A stretch of 64,000 bases of DNA from Branchiostoma floridae (GCF_000003815.2 NC_049991.1:16972776-17036775); one strand, 5' to 3'; positions 51,665 through 62,662 are shown, counted from the stretch's first letter. A program made the numbers and translations. The notes: a model not told the origin generated them from the letters alone.

Positions 51665-54600
51665 CTAGTTACTGAAGAAGAGTTTCTCCAGCTGTGCCCG
51701 CGTGTCGTCTGGACTGGTCACCGTGTGGCCGATTGTCCGGGGGTCAGCGAAGATCTCATGGTCATTACCACCCTGTGTGTGATATTAGATTAGAAGTTAG
51801 AGTTTTGAGAGTTGAACAATTGTTTCTCAACATCTCCATACTGTATAAACATGTTCTAAACAAAACAAAACAACACTTGAAGCACATAGTATATTTCTAC
51901 ACATCAAAAATACAATTACTTAAAAATATAGTTACAAATATCCATAAAATGTCCACAGAATCATGTTCTTAAAAAATGAATAAACTCTCACAGGGAACAC
52001 TTACAGGCATTGTCTTGTCTCCAAAGAAGTGGATGGTTTTGTAGCCGTCCTTCTCCACATGGTTGAGGCAGTACGTCTTGTCCCAGCCTTTGGGGAAGGC
52101 ATCAAAACTGATCTGTCCACCTGCAGCAAAAAAGAAATATCAGTAAGGTTCCAGACCAATACTTTTTCATTATTATTATTGGGTGGTCAACTGCTCTCTC
52201 TTCATGCAAGAAGCTAACAATAGGCAGGGCTAAATTTCAAGGGTCTGGAGTGGCTGCCAGGGGACCTCAATACGACTATCGCCAGGGTCTGGAGTATTTA
52301 CCATTTGGCACTAACTCTAGTGACATCAATACAACAGCATTTACCATAGATGCTACCACAGGTAGAGTTTGAACCACTCACCTATTGAGAAGACCAGTCC
52401 CATGTCAGGAAACTGTTTCTGAAGTTCTGCTACAAACGTCTCCCTGATCTTGTGTTCCTAAATAACAAAAGAACAAATAATATCAGTACTGTACACATGG
52501 GGAAAAGCACGTCAGATTGACATGGTCCATATACACAAGATTTTCATTTGGTAATTTCAGCGCTAGCAGAAGGGGGAAAAGGAGTAGCTCACAGCATTTA
52601 ATTTTAGCAGTGAGTTCAATTTAGTAGCTCAGAGCAAAAGAATACTAGTAATCAAATATGTTGTTGCAAAAAACTTGGGATTATGAAAGTTTAGTAGTTG
52701 AATAGTGACTACAAAAGTCACCAGAATTAAAAAATTACCATTTACTAATGAAGAATCACAGTATGTATTACTGTATGTAAATGCAATTTCGCGGTAGCAC
52801 CATGCATTGTAGTCTCTTACTGCCATGGAAAAATGTTCGCAAAGGTTTTAAGTTCGCGGTGAAGCGGCTACCGCGAAAACCGCGCACATTAAACTACCCC
52901 AAAAGTTTCTGCCTACCTGATCATACTGGTTAAACTGTATCCTCTCCTCCTGCGAGCAGCTCCGCCCAACAGGACACACGTTAATGAGGCCGCTACGGAA
53001 CTCTATAAACGTTCCTCTGGACGCAATACAAAACAAGAAAGTTATTGCTATAAGTTGAGTTCAGTTCAGTTCATTATGATCCTCAATTAGCTTGACAATG
53101 TAGCATTACAATTTACTTCTTAGCATTCTGATTTACTGCTTAAAAATGTAAAATGTAAAAGACTGTTGATATTTGACTAAGAAAGTTCAAGGCAATATGC
53201 AAATTAAGGCGGCCATTAAGGAAGATCTTACCTCTTGACAGGCAGTGTGAGTTTTGACATGTACTGTAGACAGAAGTTGATAAAAGACTGGAGTTTCTCT
53301 TCTCCCATGTGCTCCTGAATGTTCTGGGGAAAGAGACCAAACGACATTTCAGCATAATCCTGAGTACTAGTATTACCCTGCATGTTTGCTACAGTATCTA
53401 AGTGGTCATATAGAATGTATTAAAATATACGGATTAACCTGTATCAGTGACCATCTCTAGTCACTATAGATAGGATTGAAATGTATGTTTAATTATCGTA
53501 ATACATCTAATTTTACCATATGTACTTTTGAAACTTACCATCTTTGCCAAAAGTCCCCCATCTTTGTAGGCCACCAGTCCATTCTCAGCAAACACGTAGT
53601 CAAACTTCTTCACAACTGGGTAAGAAAAAAATTGTATCATTAGAACATCATGTTTGTCATGCAAAGACTAGTATAATGGGAGCTATCTATGCTTTATCTC
53701 AATATAAACAAAACAGATGTAAGAAACTACAGCTTCAGTCATATTCAGACTCACAGTCTACTCAAGCCAGCCCGGGGGCGTACCCATTTTAGATTTAAAC
53801 AACCTATCAATGAACAAACAGACACCCTACATGCACAGACATCTACACCTTTTCCCCCACACCATCCTCAATGTAACCCCCTGCCTGGCTCAGTAATTAC
53901 AGCTCCCTCAGTTGAGTTTTTCAGACCAATGCTGGAGCCCCCCCCCCCCCCCCCCCCCTACTTTGCTCCTGATGGGGTAAAATTTGGTGATATTCTTGAT
54001 AACTCCACACACTTACCATCCTCTCCTTTCATCTGCTCAGCGATCTTGACCAGGTCCGACCCCCCGACCAGTCCTACCACCACCTTCTCCTTCAGCTTCA
54101 TCATAAACTCTTCCATGGACGACGTGATTTTCTACAACGTAAAGCAAAGTATTAAGTTTTGTGCTTTGTAAACTGAGCTTCCTCTGTATGTGCCTCGTAA
54201 TTGCTTGCAAATAGAAGAAACTCTATTGATGCAACAAAAAAGTACAGTGACATTCGTTTGGTCAACTACAAAATACAAACACAAAATTCATCCATAAGGT
54301 CATGCTACCATCTGGTAGAGCTAGTTCCTTTGTAATAGCTTTCAGCTACTTGGAGAGCAATAATATTGTCAGTATGTTTTATATCGAGTCCAACATTTTA
54401 AAGTTGGCGAATAGTTTAAATTCTTGATAATCCCAATGTCTGTTTGCGGATTTATGAGAAATTTTAGCAGCAGAAAAGTACAACATTTGAGCTGAAAAAG
54501 GCCCTTTTTTTAACACTTTTGAATCTATCTATTTTACTACATGTACTAGTACTAAACTTAAATCTGTTATTCCATTCCTAAACCCCTCTCATTCAACCTG

Positions 54601-55326
54601 GATACCTGTGTGTGCATACACAAAGTACAAACAATAGAAACGTCTTACTGTGCAGTTTAGTCCCATGAAAAACATGTTTACCACAATGGTTGGTTTAGAT
54701 CTGTCAATGAGCGAGCAACAAAAATCCTTGAACTCTTGCCACACCCATGGACACACCTCCCGTTCTGACCAATCAGCGTCAAGTAAGTAGTGTTACTGAA
54801 GGTCAACTCCTTGTTAGAAGTAAGACCTTTAGCATGCTTGCAACTATCTGCTTATTCCCCAAGAAAAAAATAGCTGAAACGAGCATTTTGTGAGAACAGG
54901 GGATCTATCTTTCTTTTGCAAAGCTTGCAGAGAACTCAAAGGTCTTTCTAAAAACACGTTTTGGCTGACGCAAGCGCAAGCGAGAAGTTGGCTTGCCACG
55001 TCAACAACAACCGATTGCTGTAGGCACTTCCTCTTTATCTGATTGTCGAAAATTATCTACACCCAAATTAAGGTTCAGGTAGCGATCAAAGATCTCACAT
55101 TTTCAGAACCAGAGAGACAAACTTTGTAGCGTAGCCTGGAGAAAATCATGTACACAGGGAGCGTTCAGAGAACAGCTGATTTGGCACAGATTTGTGATCA
55201 GGAAAAAAAACAGACAAGTTTTCAAACACATCGAGTCCCACTCTGTTCCAACTTTACCTGTCTAGCTGCCGTCAAAGTACCATCCACGTCGAACAAACAC
55301 AGAGTAGAGGTGTCCCTGGAAGCCAT
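51665..55326 (-). CDS. PMM2: Phosphomannomutase (PMM1/PMM2)
   Basis: Eight exons: 55326-55258, 54131-54017, 53615-53539, 53323-53232, 53016-52917, 52457-52382, 52120-52005, 51772-51665. All use GT/AG sites and phases agree; 753 nt gives 250 aa (human PMM2 is 246). This cytosolic HAD-family enzyme interconverts mannose-6-phosphate and mannose-1-phosphate for GDP-mannose, feeding N-glycosylation and GPI anchors. Visible: [15 protein letters not shown] with both catalytic Asp, [54 protein letters not shown] (substrate-binding cap), [20 protein letters not shown], and [20 protein letters not shown] with the magnesium-binding Asp residues. One gene here probably stands for both vertebrate paralogues. 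A MITE copy lies directly against the exon 5 donor. Confidence 0.97.
52769..52913. mobile_element. TACTGTAAATGCA MITE family, copy 3 (damaged), next to a PMM splice donor
   Basis: Left end TACTGTATGTAAATGCAATT, then TTTCGCGGTAGCACCAT, TTTTAAGTTCGCGGTGAAG and CTACCGCGAAAACCGCGC as in copy 1, ending at AGTTTCTGC. The usual right terminus is missing; the PMM exon 5 donor (GTAGGC, minus strand) starts three bases further at 52916. Confidence 0.8.
53938..53958 (+). repeat. Homopolymer of 21 C
   Basis: Uninterrupted C run in PMM intron 2 (G run on the transcribed strand). Length may be an assembly estimate. Confidence 0.9.
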
Positions 55327-57408
55327 GGTGAGCGCCTGTGTTCTCTCTGTCGCTTGGAATGAGCAAAAATGAAGTTAGCGTGTGTCGCACTGTAGCGTGG
55401 TCGTAAATGTACACAGAAAAGCGCTTGTTAGGTTATACCACTAGTCAGTAGGGGGAAATAAAACTAGAATCATTTCTATATGTGTATGACTACACATAAA
55501 ATCATCAATTAGAAAGAAAAGACAAAATATATAATATGAATTAATCTTCGTAAAGAAATTTTTGGACTATTAGGACAAAAATTACGATTTTAATGTTACA
55601 TATGATAGTTTTCGAATTTTCTATCCCCACAGTATAGTGAACGATTCTACCGACCAGCTGATGGGAGCAAAGGTCAACATTATGATCCCTGATTGCCCTG
55701 ATATTTGCACCGTACCCTACGTGACCATGTTACACGTAGGACTTCGGCACATAGACTACTGAGTAACGTATGGTGTATTTTTTATGACATCTGGACGAAT
55801 ATTTTTGTTTTCATTAATCAAAGTCGGATTTTGGCACAAAATGATACAAAAAATTAACGATTATTTCAAGTTGTGCAATTTCCAGTGTGGGTAACGTTAA
55901 GTTTGGTACCAAAATACTTAATAAGTGGGGAATTTCTGTATTTTATGTATGTTTAAAGATTCTTGGTTATCCTTTAAGTGCGGTTGTTGCCCAAAGTGGT
56001 CTTTAGAGATCACTGAAATAAAGTCTGCATTCACTTCGTGTTCCGCTTGGAGGCGTTGTGACAGAGCACGGACATCTCAATGTGGTTCAGTGCATTAGCC
56101 ATCACGCACCGAGTACACTGTATAAACATATGGACAGTATCGGATACTGTCCGTATGCTTGTCCAAGCTGAGGTTCGGCTCCCGCTACTTCTGTCGTGTT
56201 TTAGGCGATTTTGTCAGACTTTGTATATTGTACCAGTGGACATGTACAAAATGGAAAGCCCGGTAGATACGCCTAAAACAAGATATACCCTGAGCCGAAC
56301 CTCTCCTTGGAGAGTATAATAATATTAACAACAGTTAAGGTTTATAAGTAGTTTAGTACACACCAAAGTTTACAATGGTCCTTATTTTGCTCTATAGATT
56401 GCGTATCATGTATAAATGTGATTGGTGAAACATGCAGCAGGCGCTAATCTCCAGGCAAATCTCTCTGGAGCAGAGACAGTATCTAACAATGTGTAAAGGG
56501 CTATGTATTGTCCACATTCAGTCGCCGCATGATGATGAATGTGACAGTTAAAAACAGTTCTATAAAGGAAACCATTCAAGCAGTGACAGAAAGTTAGAAA
56601 GTCATGCAAGGTATCTGCATTTTCTTTTCTTTGTTTCTTTTTTCTTTCTATTTCTTGCCTTCCTTCTTTCTTTCTTTCTTTTCTTCTTTCCTCAATCCAT
56701 TCTTTCTTTCTATTCTTTCTTTCCTTCGTCATTGTCTTTCTATTTTTTTAATCATTTTTTAGCATTTCAGGAACCAAACGTAGGCCCACCCTGCTGGCTG
56801 GTCTGATATAAAAACACTGTCCATCTGTGTTAACGTCAGACCACCATCTCCGTTAGCCATGTTGGTCACACGAAGCCACAATCATCGGTCGCGTTAAGTT
56901 GTTGTTAGCACCAAAGATGCTTCATACAAGAAGACCGCATTGTCAACGCTAAGAACACAACTTGAGGCTTTTAAAGTACGAATGAAAATGTGTTTTTCTC
57001 TCAGAGCGTATCAACAAAGTCTAGTCGTCTAAATCTTACAAGCCGACGAAATCCGTTTCTCCGTACAGCTTCGATTAAAGCCACCTTTTTATGGTAAAAC
57101 CTGTGACGCTGTTTATTTGCATCCCTTCAGCCCAAGTGTCCTTGTGGGCAGGCCTTGTTGAGAAACACAATAAACGAACGTGTGTAAAAAGAACAAGAAT
57201 AGTCTTTTATCCACTGCCTTTCTTAATTGTAGCTTGTGTGTGACCCAGGCGCCCGCCGCGCCACAAAGGCTGGTGCGGTCAGGACGAGTTGTCAGCAATA
57301 TTCAAGCGTCCAGAACGGCGGTAAACATGACGTAGTTGTCTACACAGCAGGGCACTGTGCTTCCCTCAAGGACACGCACCCTCTGGCCGTTCGTTGAACT
57401 TTGGTCGG
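55327..57408. other. Upstream of PMM to the gap: no gene seen
   Basis: The first part is probably PMM promoter. It holds an inverted repeat at 56163-56310 (CCAAGCTGAGGTTCGGCTC against GAGCCGAACCTCTCCTTGG, with inner GTTTTAGGCG/CGCCTAAAAC) and a TTTC-rich pyrimidine tract at about 56635-56745. No open frame looks like a gene. Confidence 0.5.
56163..56310. mobile_element. Small inverted-repeat element
   Basis: Terminal arms of about 19 bases with one extra pair of inner arms (GTTTTAGGCG and CGCCTAAAAC) suggest a short MITE of about 148 bases. Confidence 0.55.
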
Positions 57409-57703
57409 NNNNNNNNNNNNNNNNNNNNNNNNNNNNNNNNNNNNNNNNNNNNNNNNNNNNNNNNNNNNNNNNNNNNNNNNNNNNNNNNNNNNNNNNNNNN
57501 NNNNNNNNNNNNNNNNNNNNNNNNNNNNNNNNNNNNNNNNNNNNNNNNNNNNNNNNNNNNNNNNNNNNNNNNNNNNNNNNNNNNNNNNNNNNNNNNNNNN
57601 NNNNNNNNNNNNNNNNNNNNNNNNNNNNNNNNNNNNNNNNNNNNNNNNNNNNNNNNNNNNNNNNNNNNNNNNNNNNNNNNNNNNNNNNNNNNNNNNNNNN
57701 NNN
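57409..57703. other. Assembly gap (295 N)
   Basis: 295 undetermined bases. The odd length suggests a sized gap rather than a placeholder. Confidence 0.99.
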
Positions 57704-57953
57704 TGTTCCAGTAAAATGTGCATCATTATAAAACTAGAAGTTTATATCTAAATTCTATGGGAAGTTGGCTGGAAACCTTTGTTCACTGGTATAATTGGAT
57801 TTCCCGGCGTACTTTTGTGGGCGGAATTGTATCCCTTGTGTGCGCTGTGTGCCGGATATAAAAATCGTAAAAGAAACTCCGGTGCGAGACCACAGCCAAA
57901 GGCGGGAAGAGGTCCCGGATGTGCATTGTCGTTCTTTCTTCGTGACAGAAATT
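57704..57953. other. Sequence after the Helitron break
   Basis: Between the Helitron stop and the 295-N gap. No HUH motif or helicase sequence in any frame. A 69-codon minus-strand open frame here matches nothing I know. Confidence 0.5.
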
Positions 57954-60900
57954 TCACTGTGGAGAACCTCTTAATTGGAATTCCACACGAATCCAGTGAT
58001 CTTTGATTCTACCAATGGGATGTTGTGGACTCTTCAGTATGAAGCGTAGAAGTGCATCAGTGCGTCTATTAAAGTGTATCGCACACATGACAGGGTCTGA
58101 TCTCATTAGGTTCCATTTGTCTTGTTGTGGTAATGCTTTAGCTTCTTCATAGGTCAGGTCAGGATTCAGGGTCATGAACAATTCTGGCCAGTTTAAATCA
58201 TTAGCAGACACAGTGACAAACCATGTTGGTGGTCCAATAGTGTTTATTTTTGCTAGCAAGTTTAGCAGTTGGTCCTTGAAGTAAGCTGCTGTTCCACGTA
58301 TATTCTTCATAAAAGTGTATGATGTGCTTTCAACATGTTGATCAATTTCATGATGCAGATCGCCTGCTGTTAGTGGCTGTGCTATGGATTGTGATCTAAC
58401 ATTACTCTGCTTTTGCATTCTACATACAATGGATATCTGACTGTACAATTTCTTGATTTCATACGAGTTCAAGGCAAAGAAGAGCCATGGGATGTTTTTT
58501 CTCCAGCAATCATTGATATTGAGCAAACGTGATTGGAAGTACTGTAAGTCTGTTAGTTGTACATCACGCGTCTGTTTGAAGCCATTTTTACCATATGGGT
58601 ATAACTGTGGAAAACAGTGTTCCTCAAGATCAGTCTCTTTAAATATGCTTTGTGGTGGTGATGTTTCACGTGGTAGTGATATCACTGGGACATTGTCTGT
58701 TACATTCTGCAACAGAGATTGTAACTGGACATTTGGATTAATGTAGTTACAGGGAAAAGCTGAGAGTTCTTGGACAGTAGAAGGTGCACTTGAGAAGTCT
58801 GGTTCATTGGCGTCTGTGATCATTGGATTGAATTCACTTGACTTTTTTACCCAGTTTTCAAAGGTAGCTATGTTCACATGTGAATATAGATGATTATGCG
58901 TTACCAGCCATGTAAGAGCTTCATGCATTTTGGAAAATCGTACAATGTGTTGTGGGTCTGTTCTTTGTGTTTTACTTTCATTTGTCTGACAAGGGTGTAC
59001 TATTACTAGCCCAGCTGTATCTTGGCTATGTGGTAACAGTTGGCAAGTAGTTTCAATGTTGGTAGGGAAACTTATGGCTTGACCTTGTTCACCAAATTGT
59101 CCACCTGGTAATACAATTAACTTGATGAAGGTGTATTTCAAACTGACAAGTCTTGTTTCCATTCTACTGAGTTGTTTCAGGCATGATGGAATGTCACCTG
59201 GATCCATATTGTTAGTCCAAGCATTGGGTATGGGTTTGTCTTTTTCAAGACAAATCAAACACTTTGAACAGAGATGATGTTGACCAGAAATATCATTGAC
59301 TATTTTGTCTATGACAGCATTGTTGCAGTTTCGCACTTGGTCATGAAATAACAATTGTCTACATATGCTACAGTAGTACTTTGGCTGCTGTTTTATATAG
59401 CAATGAAATGCAGGAAAGTCTGATTTGTATTGTTCACTGGTATAGTCTATGCTATGTTCTCTAACATATTTTGTAGCCAATGTTTTTCTCACTCTATCAC
59501 AGTTTTTCCTCTGTCGTTGCGTTTTTTCTTGTGAAGATTCTTGTTCAGCTCTTTTTGCTTTGCTAGCTTTGCGTGATGTCCTTTGTTTTGCAAGTCTTTC
59601 GGCTTTTTGCTCAGGGGTCTCATTTGCTTGTTTTGCTTTGTATGATGCTCTTCGTTTTGCAAGTCTATCGTCTTTTTGCTCAGGGGTCTCATTTGCTCGT
59701 TTTGCTCTTTCCTGTGCAAGTCTATCTGCTTTTTGCTCAGTTGTCTCATCTGCCTGTTTTGCTTTGTATGAAGCTCTTCGTTTTGCAAGTCTTTCATCTT
59801 TTTGCTCACGGGTCTCATTTGCTTGTTTTGCTTTGTATGATGTTCTTCGTTTTGCAAGTCTTTCATCTTTTTCCTCAGGGGTCTCATTTGCTCGTTTTGC
59901 TTTATATGATGCTCTTTGCTGTGCTGCTTTTTGCTCACAGGTCTCATTTGCTTTCTTTGCTTTGTATGATGTTCTTTGTTCTGCAAGACTCTCTGTCTTC
60001 TGTTGATAGGTTTGTTTTTCTTGTTTGTCCTTGCATATTGCGCTTTGGATTGCAAGACCTTGCACTTTTTTATCATTTAAATTTGATGCTGCATTTGGTG
60101 ACATTACTAATTGATTCAAGAGGCCTTCATTCCTGTTCTCTGGCATAGCACTTGGATGTTTGCTTGTGGTGCATGGCACAATGTTTTTCCCAGTACTTTG
60201 GTTACAATGTGGTGCAAATGGAAATGCTGTGTTTGGTTGTTGTAGGTTCTCTTTCGTAGATACAAACTCTGGTTTAACCAAGGTGTATGTGTGTTGTTGT
60301 TGAACTTGAAAGCAGTTTTCTGACTCAATCATAGAAGAAACATTGCTAGTCAGATTGATAATGTGTATACCAGTAGGTTCAACTGATAAGAAAACATTTT
60401 CTGCTTGTACTGGGACAACCTCAAAATTGCATGTTGTGTTCCAGTTAAGTTGTTGCAAGAATGAAACTAGATTGCTGTTTGAACTGTGCATGCTTAAAGT
60501 AGAAGTGCCATGGCTATCTGGCAATGCTGTTATGGGACTTCTGGCATGTGAGTCATAAACAAAATACTTGTTATCAGCGTGCAACAATGCTACTGTTGAA
60601 CCAGTTATTCCATGTGCTGTTATGAAAAGACAAGTGTTGGATTCAGCAAATGCTGCTTCTAGGGCTTTCTTTAAGGTGTAATAAGGATAGACTGCTTCTG
60701 TGGCAAATATGTCTCCAGTGTAAGACTCTTTTATTGATACACGTACAGTATTGTTGTAAAGTTGCAAATAGTCTGGAATATCATCAACGGAGAGGAACTC
60801 CACACCAGATCTTAGTGATGGTTTTATGTAGGTGTATAGTGCATCTCCTTGAAAAAGTACACCATCAAGGTCTGTACTTGTCCAGGTAATTGCTTGTCTG

Positions 60901-61019
60901 CAAGTACTGTGGTTAACAACTGCCATTAAAGCATTTGCAGTGCATTGTTTGCCTCTATTATCTCCACTGAAAATGATGTCACCTTGGTGGTATTTTCCCG
61001 ATAAAATAGATTCACACAT
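57954..61019 (-). CDS. Helitron Rep/helicase protein, N-terminal part (truncated)
   Basis: Single open frame of 1021 aa from an ATG. Residues 1-210 look like a papain-like cysteine protease (OTU/USP-type): NRGKQCTANALMAVV with the candidate Cys near 26, and KYFVYDSHARS with candidate His/Asp near 155. Residues about 340-497 are tandem 23-27-residue basic repeats of the RANETPEQKDDRLAKRRASY type, like the STPR DNA-binding repeat. A Cys-pair region follows (YYCSICRQLL near 546, HLCSKCLICL) that resembles DUF6570 of Helitrons. From about 860 the Helitron-like N domain is clear: PPTWFVTVSANDLNWPELFM, DPVMCAIHFNRR, and VEFQLRGSPQ at the end. The family continues RGSPH and then the HUH nuclease and helicase, which are absent. 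CCACA|GTGAAA could be a splice donor that restores the His codon, or the element is broken here next to the gap. Confidence 0.88.
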   Translation of the reverse strand: MCESILSGKYHQGDIIFSGDNRGKQCTANALMAVVNHSTCRQAITWTSTDLDGVLFQGDALYTYIKPSLRSGVEFLSVDDIPDYLQLYNNTVRVSIKESYTGDIFATEAVYPYYTLKKALEAAFAESNTCLFITAHGITGSTVALLHADNKYFVYDSHARSPITALPDSHGTSTLSMHSSNSNLVSFLQQLNWNTTCNFEVVPVQAENVFLSVEPTGIHIINLTSNVSSMIESENCFQVQQQHTYTLVKPEFVSTKENLQQPNTAFPFAPHCNQSTGKNIVPCTTSKHPSAMPENRNEGLLNQLVMSPNAASNLNDKKVQGLAIQSAICKDKQEKQTYQQKTESLAEQRTSYKAKKANETCEQKAAQQRASYKAKRANETPEEKDERLAKRRTSYKAKQANETREQKDERLAKRRASYKAKQADETTEQKADRLAQERAKRANETPEQKDDRLAKRRASYKAKQANETPEQKAERLAKQRTSRKASKAKRAEQESSQEKTQRQRKNCDRVRKTLATKYVREHSIDYTSEQYKSDFPAFHCYIKQQPKYYCSICRQLLFHDQVRNCNNAVIDKIVNDISGQHHLCSKCLICLEKDKPIPNAWTNNMDPGDIPSCLKQLSRMETRLVSLKYTFIKLIVLPGGQFGEQGQAISFPTNIETTCQLLPHSQDTAGLVIVHPCQTNESKTQRTDPQHIVRFSKMHEALTWLVTHNHLYSHVNIATFENWVKKSSEFNPMITDANEPDFSSAPSTVQELSAFPCNYINPNVQLQSLLQNVTDNVPVISLPRETSPPQSIFKETDLEEHCFPQLYPYGKNGFKQTRDVQLTDLQYFQSRLLNINDCWRKNIPWLFFALNSYEIKKLYSQISIVCRMQKQSNVRSQSIAQPLTAGDLHHEIDQHVESTSYTFMKNIRGTAAYFKDQLLNLLAKINTIGPPTWFVTVSANDLNWPELFMTLNPDLTYEEAKALPQQDKWNLMRSDPVMCAIHFNRRTDALLRFILKSPQHPIGRIKDHWIRVEFQLRGSPQ

Positions 61020-61057
61020 TGTTCACAATATATGTGTTCTTTGCTTGACTTTATTTG

Positions 61058-61370
61058 CACAATGCACAGTGCTCAGTGGCACGATTGAGTCTGGTGTGTG
61101 CAAAATGCACAGTGCTCAATGGCACGATTGGTCTGGTGTGTGCAAAATGCACAGTGCTCAATGGCACGATTGGTCTGGTGTGTGCAAAATGCACAGTGCT
61201 CAATGGCACGATAGGTCTGGTGTGTGCAAAATGCACAGTGCTCAATGGCACGATAGGTCTGGTGTGTGCAAAATGCACAGTGCTCAGTGGCACAATTGGT
61301 CTGGTGTGTGCAAAATGCAGTGCTCAGTGGCACGATTGAGTCTGGTATGTGCAAAATGCACAGTGATCAA
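61058..61370. repeat. 42-bp minisatellite upstream of the Helitron gene
   Basis: About seven units of CAAAATGCACAGTGCTCAAT followed by GGCACGATTGGTCTGGTGTG TG; unit starts at 61101, 61143, 61185, 61227 and 61269. The period is a multiple of three, which keeps several frames open on both strands. These are not genes. Confidence 0.95.
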
Positions 61371-62255
61371 TGATCTGTTAATAGGTCTCAAGGTCTAATT
61401 TGGTTGGATCAAGGACTCTCTTTCAAACCTCTTTGGTTGGATGCAAAATGTAATGCGTAGATTTCAGCAGAAGAAGTATAAATGTGTACTGTGTAAAATC
61501 TTATTGAGTACAGACTTTTGCTAGCTGTAAGTTTCTGTATATTACTGTGTCACTTGTATATATAGCAGAGAACAGTCTAAGGCGTCACTGAAACAGAAAG
61601 AAAATATTGTCTTGATCACATAACATCTTACTAGTACCAACAAAAAGCAAAAATCTACAAAAGTTCAGGTGTGACATCTTGCCAACTGCTTTGCTGATTG
61701 TTTAACAGTTAGCTACAATCCGTTGTTTTCTACTATTCTTTGGAAATGTATGTTTTAATGTATTAGAATCCGATCCATCTTTTCAACTTGTACGATATTT
61801 TTACAATCAAAAATGCCCTGCATAATGCCTCGCATCGGCTCAAGCACAGTGCACCATTAAACTATCTAAATTCTCGTCAATCCCCACACACTGGTTTTAC
61901 TAAAAAAACTATATACCGTTCCTTGGAAATATGTTTCAATGTGTCCGAATTCATGATCACTATCTTTTCAAATTGTACGTTACTCTTACGATCGAAAATG
62001 TCCTGCAGGACCTCCTGCAGCTGCATATATAGACGCACGCCCCCCTCCCACCCGCACGTAAACTGTTCCAATCGTTGCACAATAAACTTGACTGTATACC
62101 CTCCACAAAATCTTTCGTCAAATGTCGTGCTCATTTTACTCACATGACACTACGCCTTAGAATGTAATGTTATATTTTAATACATCCGAATTCCAGAAAG
62201 ATAACTTTACAAACTGTACCAATTTCTGTACGATAAAAATCTCACCTCCTCCGCA
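61371..62255. other. No gene seen
   Basis: Possible 5' flank of the Helitron. Two similar stretches (TTTTCAACTTGTACGAT near 61779 and TTTTCAAATTGTACGTT near 61964, each followed by TTAC-ATCAAAAATG/TCGAAAATG) suggest an old local duplication. Confidence 0.4.
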
Positions 62256-62271
62256 CCGTCAACGCCCGTGA

Positions 62272-62486
62272 GGGTATTTACCGGAATAACCCGAAATGAC
62301 CCGGAATAACCCGGAATAACCGTAATATTTCTTGTTCCCATGGCCATATATACATTATTTTATGCCAAAATATTGCATTCTGCGATCTTAACTTATCAAA
62401 GCACACTGTATTTCGGTAGCTTTCATCCTTTATTAAGGTTATTCCGGGTTATTCCGGGTTATTCCGGGTTATTCCGCTAAATACCC
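62272..62486. mobile_element. Fold-back element built of GGAATAACCC repeats
   Basis: GGGTATTTA plus four GGAATAACCC-type units at the left, the exact inverted arrangement plus TAAATACCC at the right, and a unique centre of about 110 bases. A direct repeat CCGTCAACGC occurs at 62256-62265 and 62491-62500 and may be a target-site duplication. Confidence 0.75.
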
Positions 62487-62662
62487 GGACCCGTCAACGC
62501 TATCGCAAAATGAACCGTGCGATTTAACGACAACTCCTCAAATGTTACATGACCAGTGTTTTACTGCAAATCAAGAAACATTTTCCTTTCCTAGACTTTG
62601 CTAATGAGCGCTGCAATGTTTTCTGTACGAGTAGAGGTCATGGATAAACAGTATTCTTACAA

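Noticed and set aside
53689-54171. 160-codon plus-strand frame with poly-proline
   Set aside because: Runs through the C21 homopolymer and antisense to PMM exon 2.
57336-57751. Frames crossing the N gap
   Set aside because: Made mostly of undetermined bases.
59449-60148. Plus- and other-frame open readings over the Helitron repeats (185-195 codons)
   Set aside because: Shadows of the tandem basic repeats encoded on the minus strand.
61058-61370. CRISPR-like array
   Set aside because: Repeats are contiguous with no unique spacers, and the genome is clearly animal.
60940-61398. CKMHSAQWHDWSGV-repeat proteins on both strands
   Set aside because: Artefacts of a 42-bp minisatellite whose period is a multiple of three.
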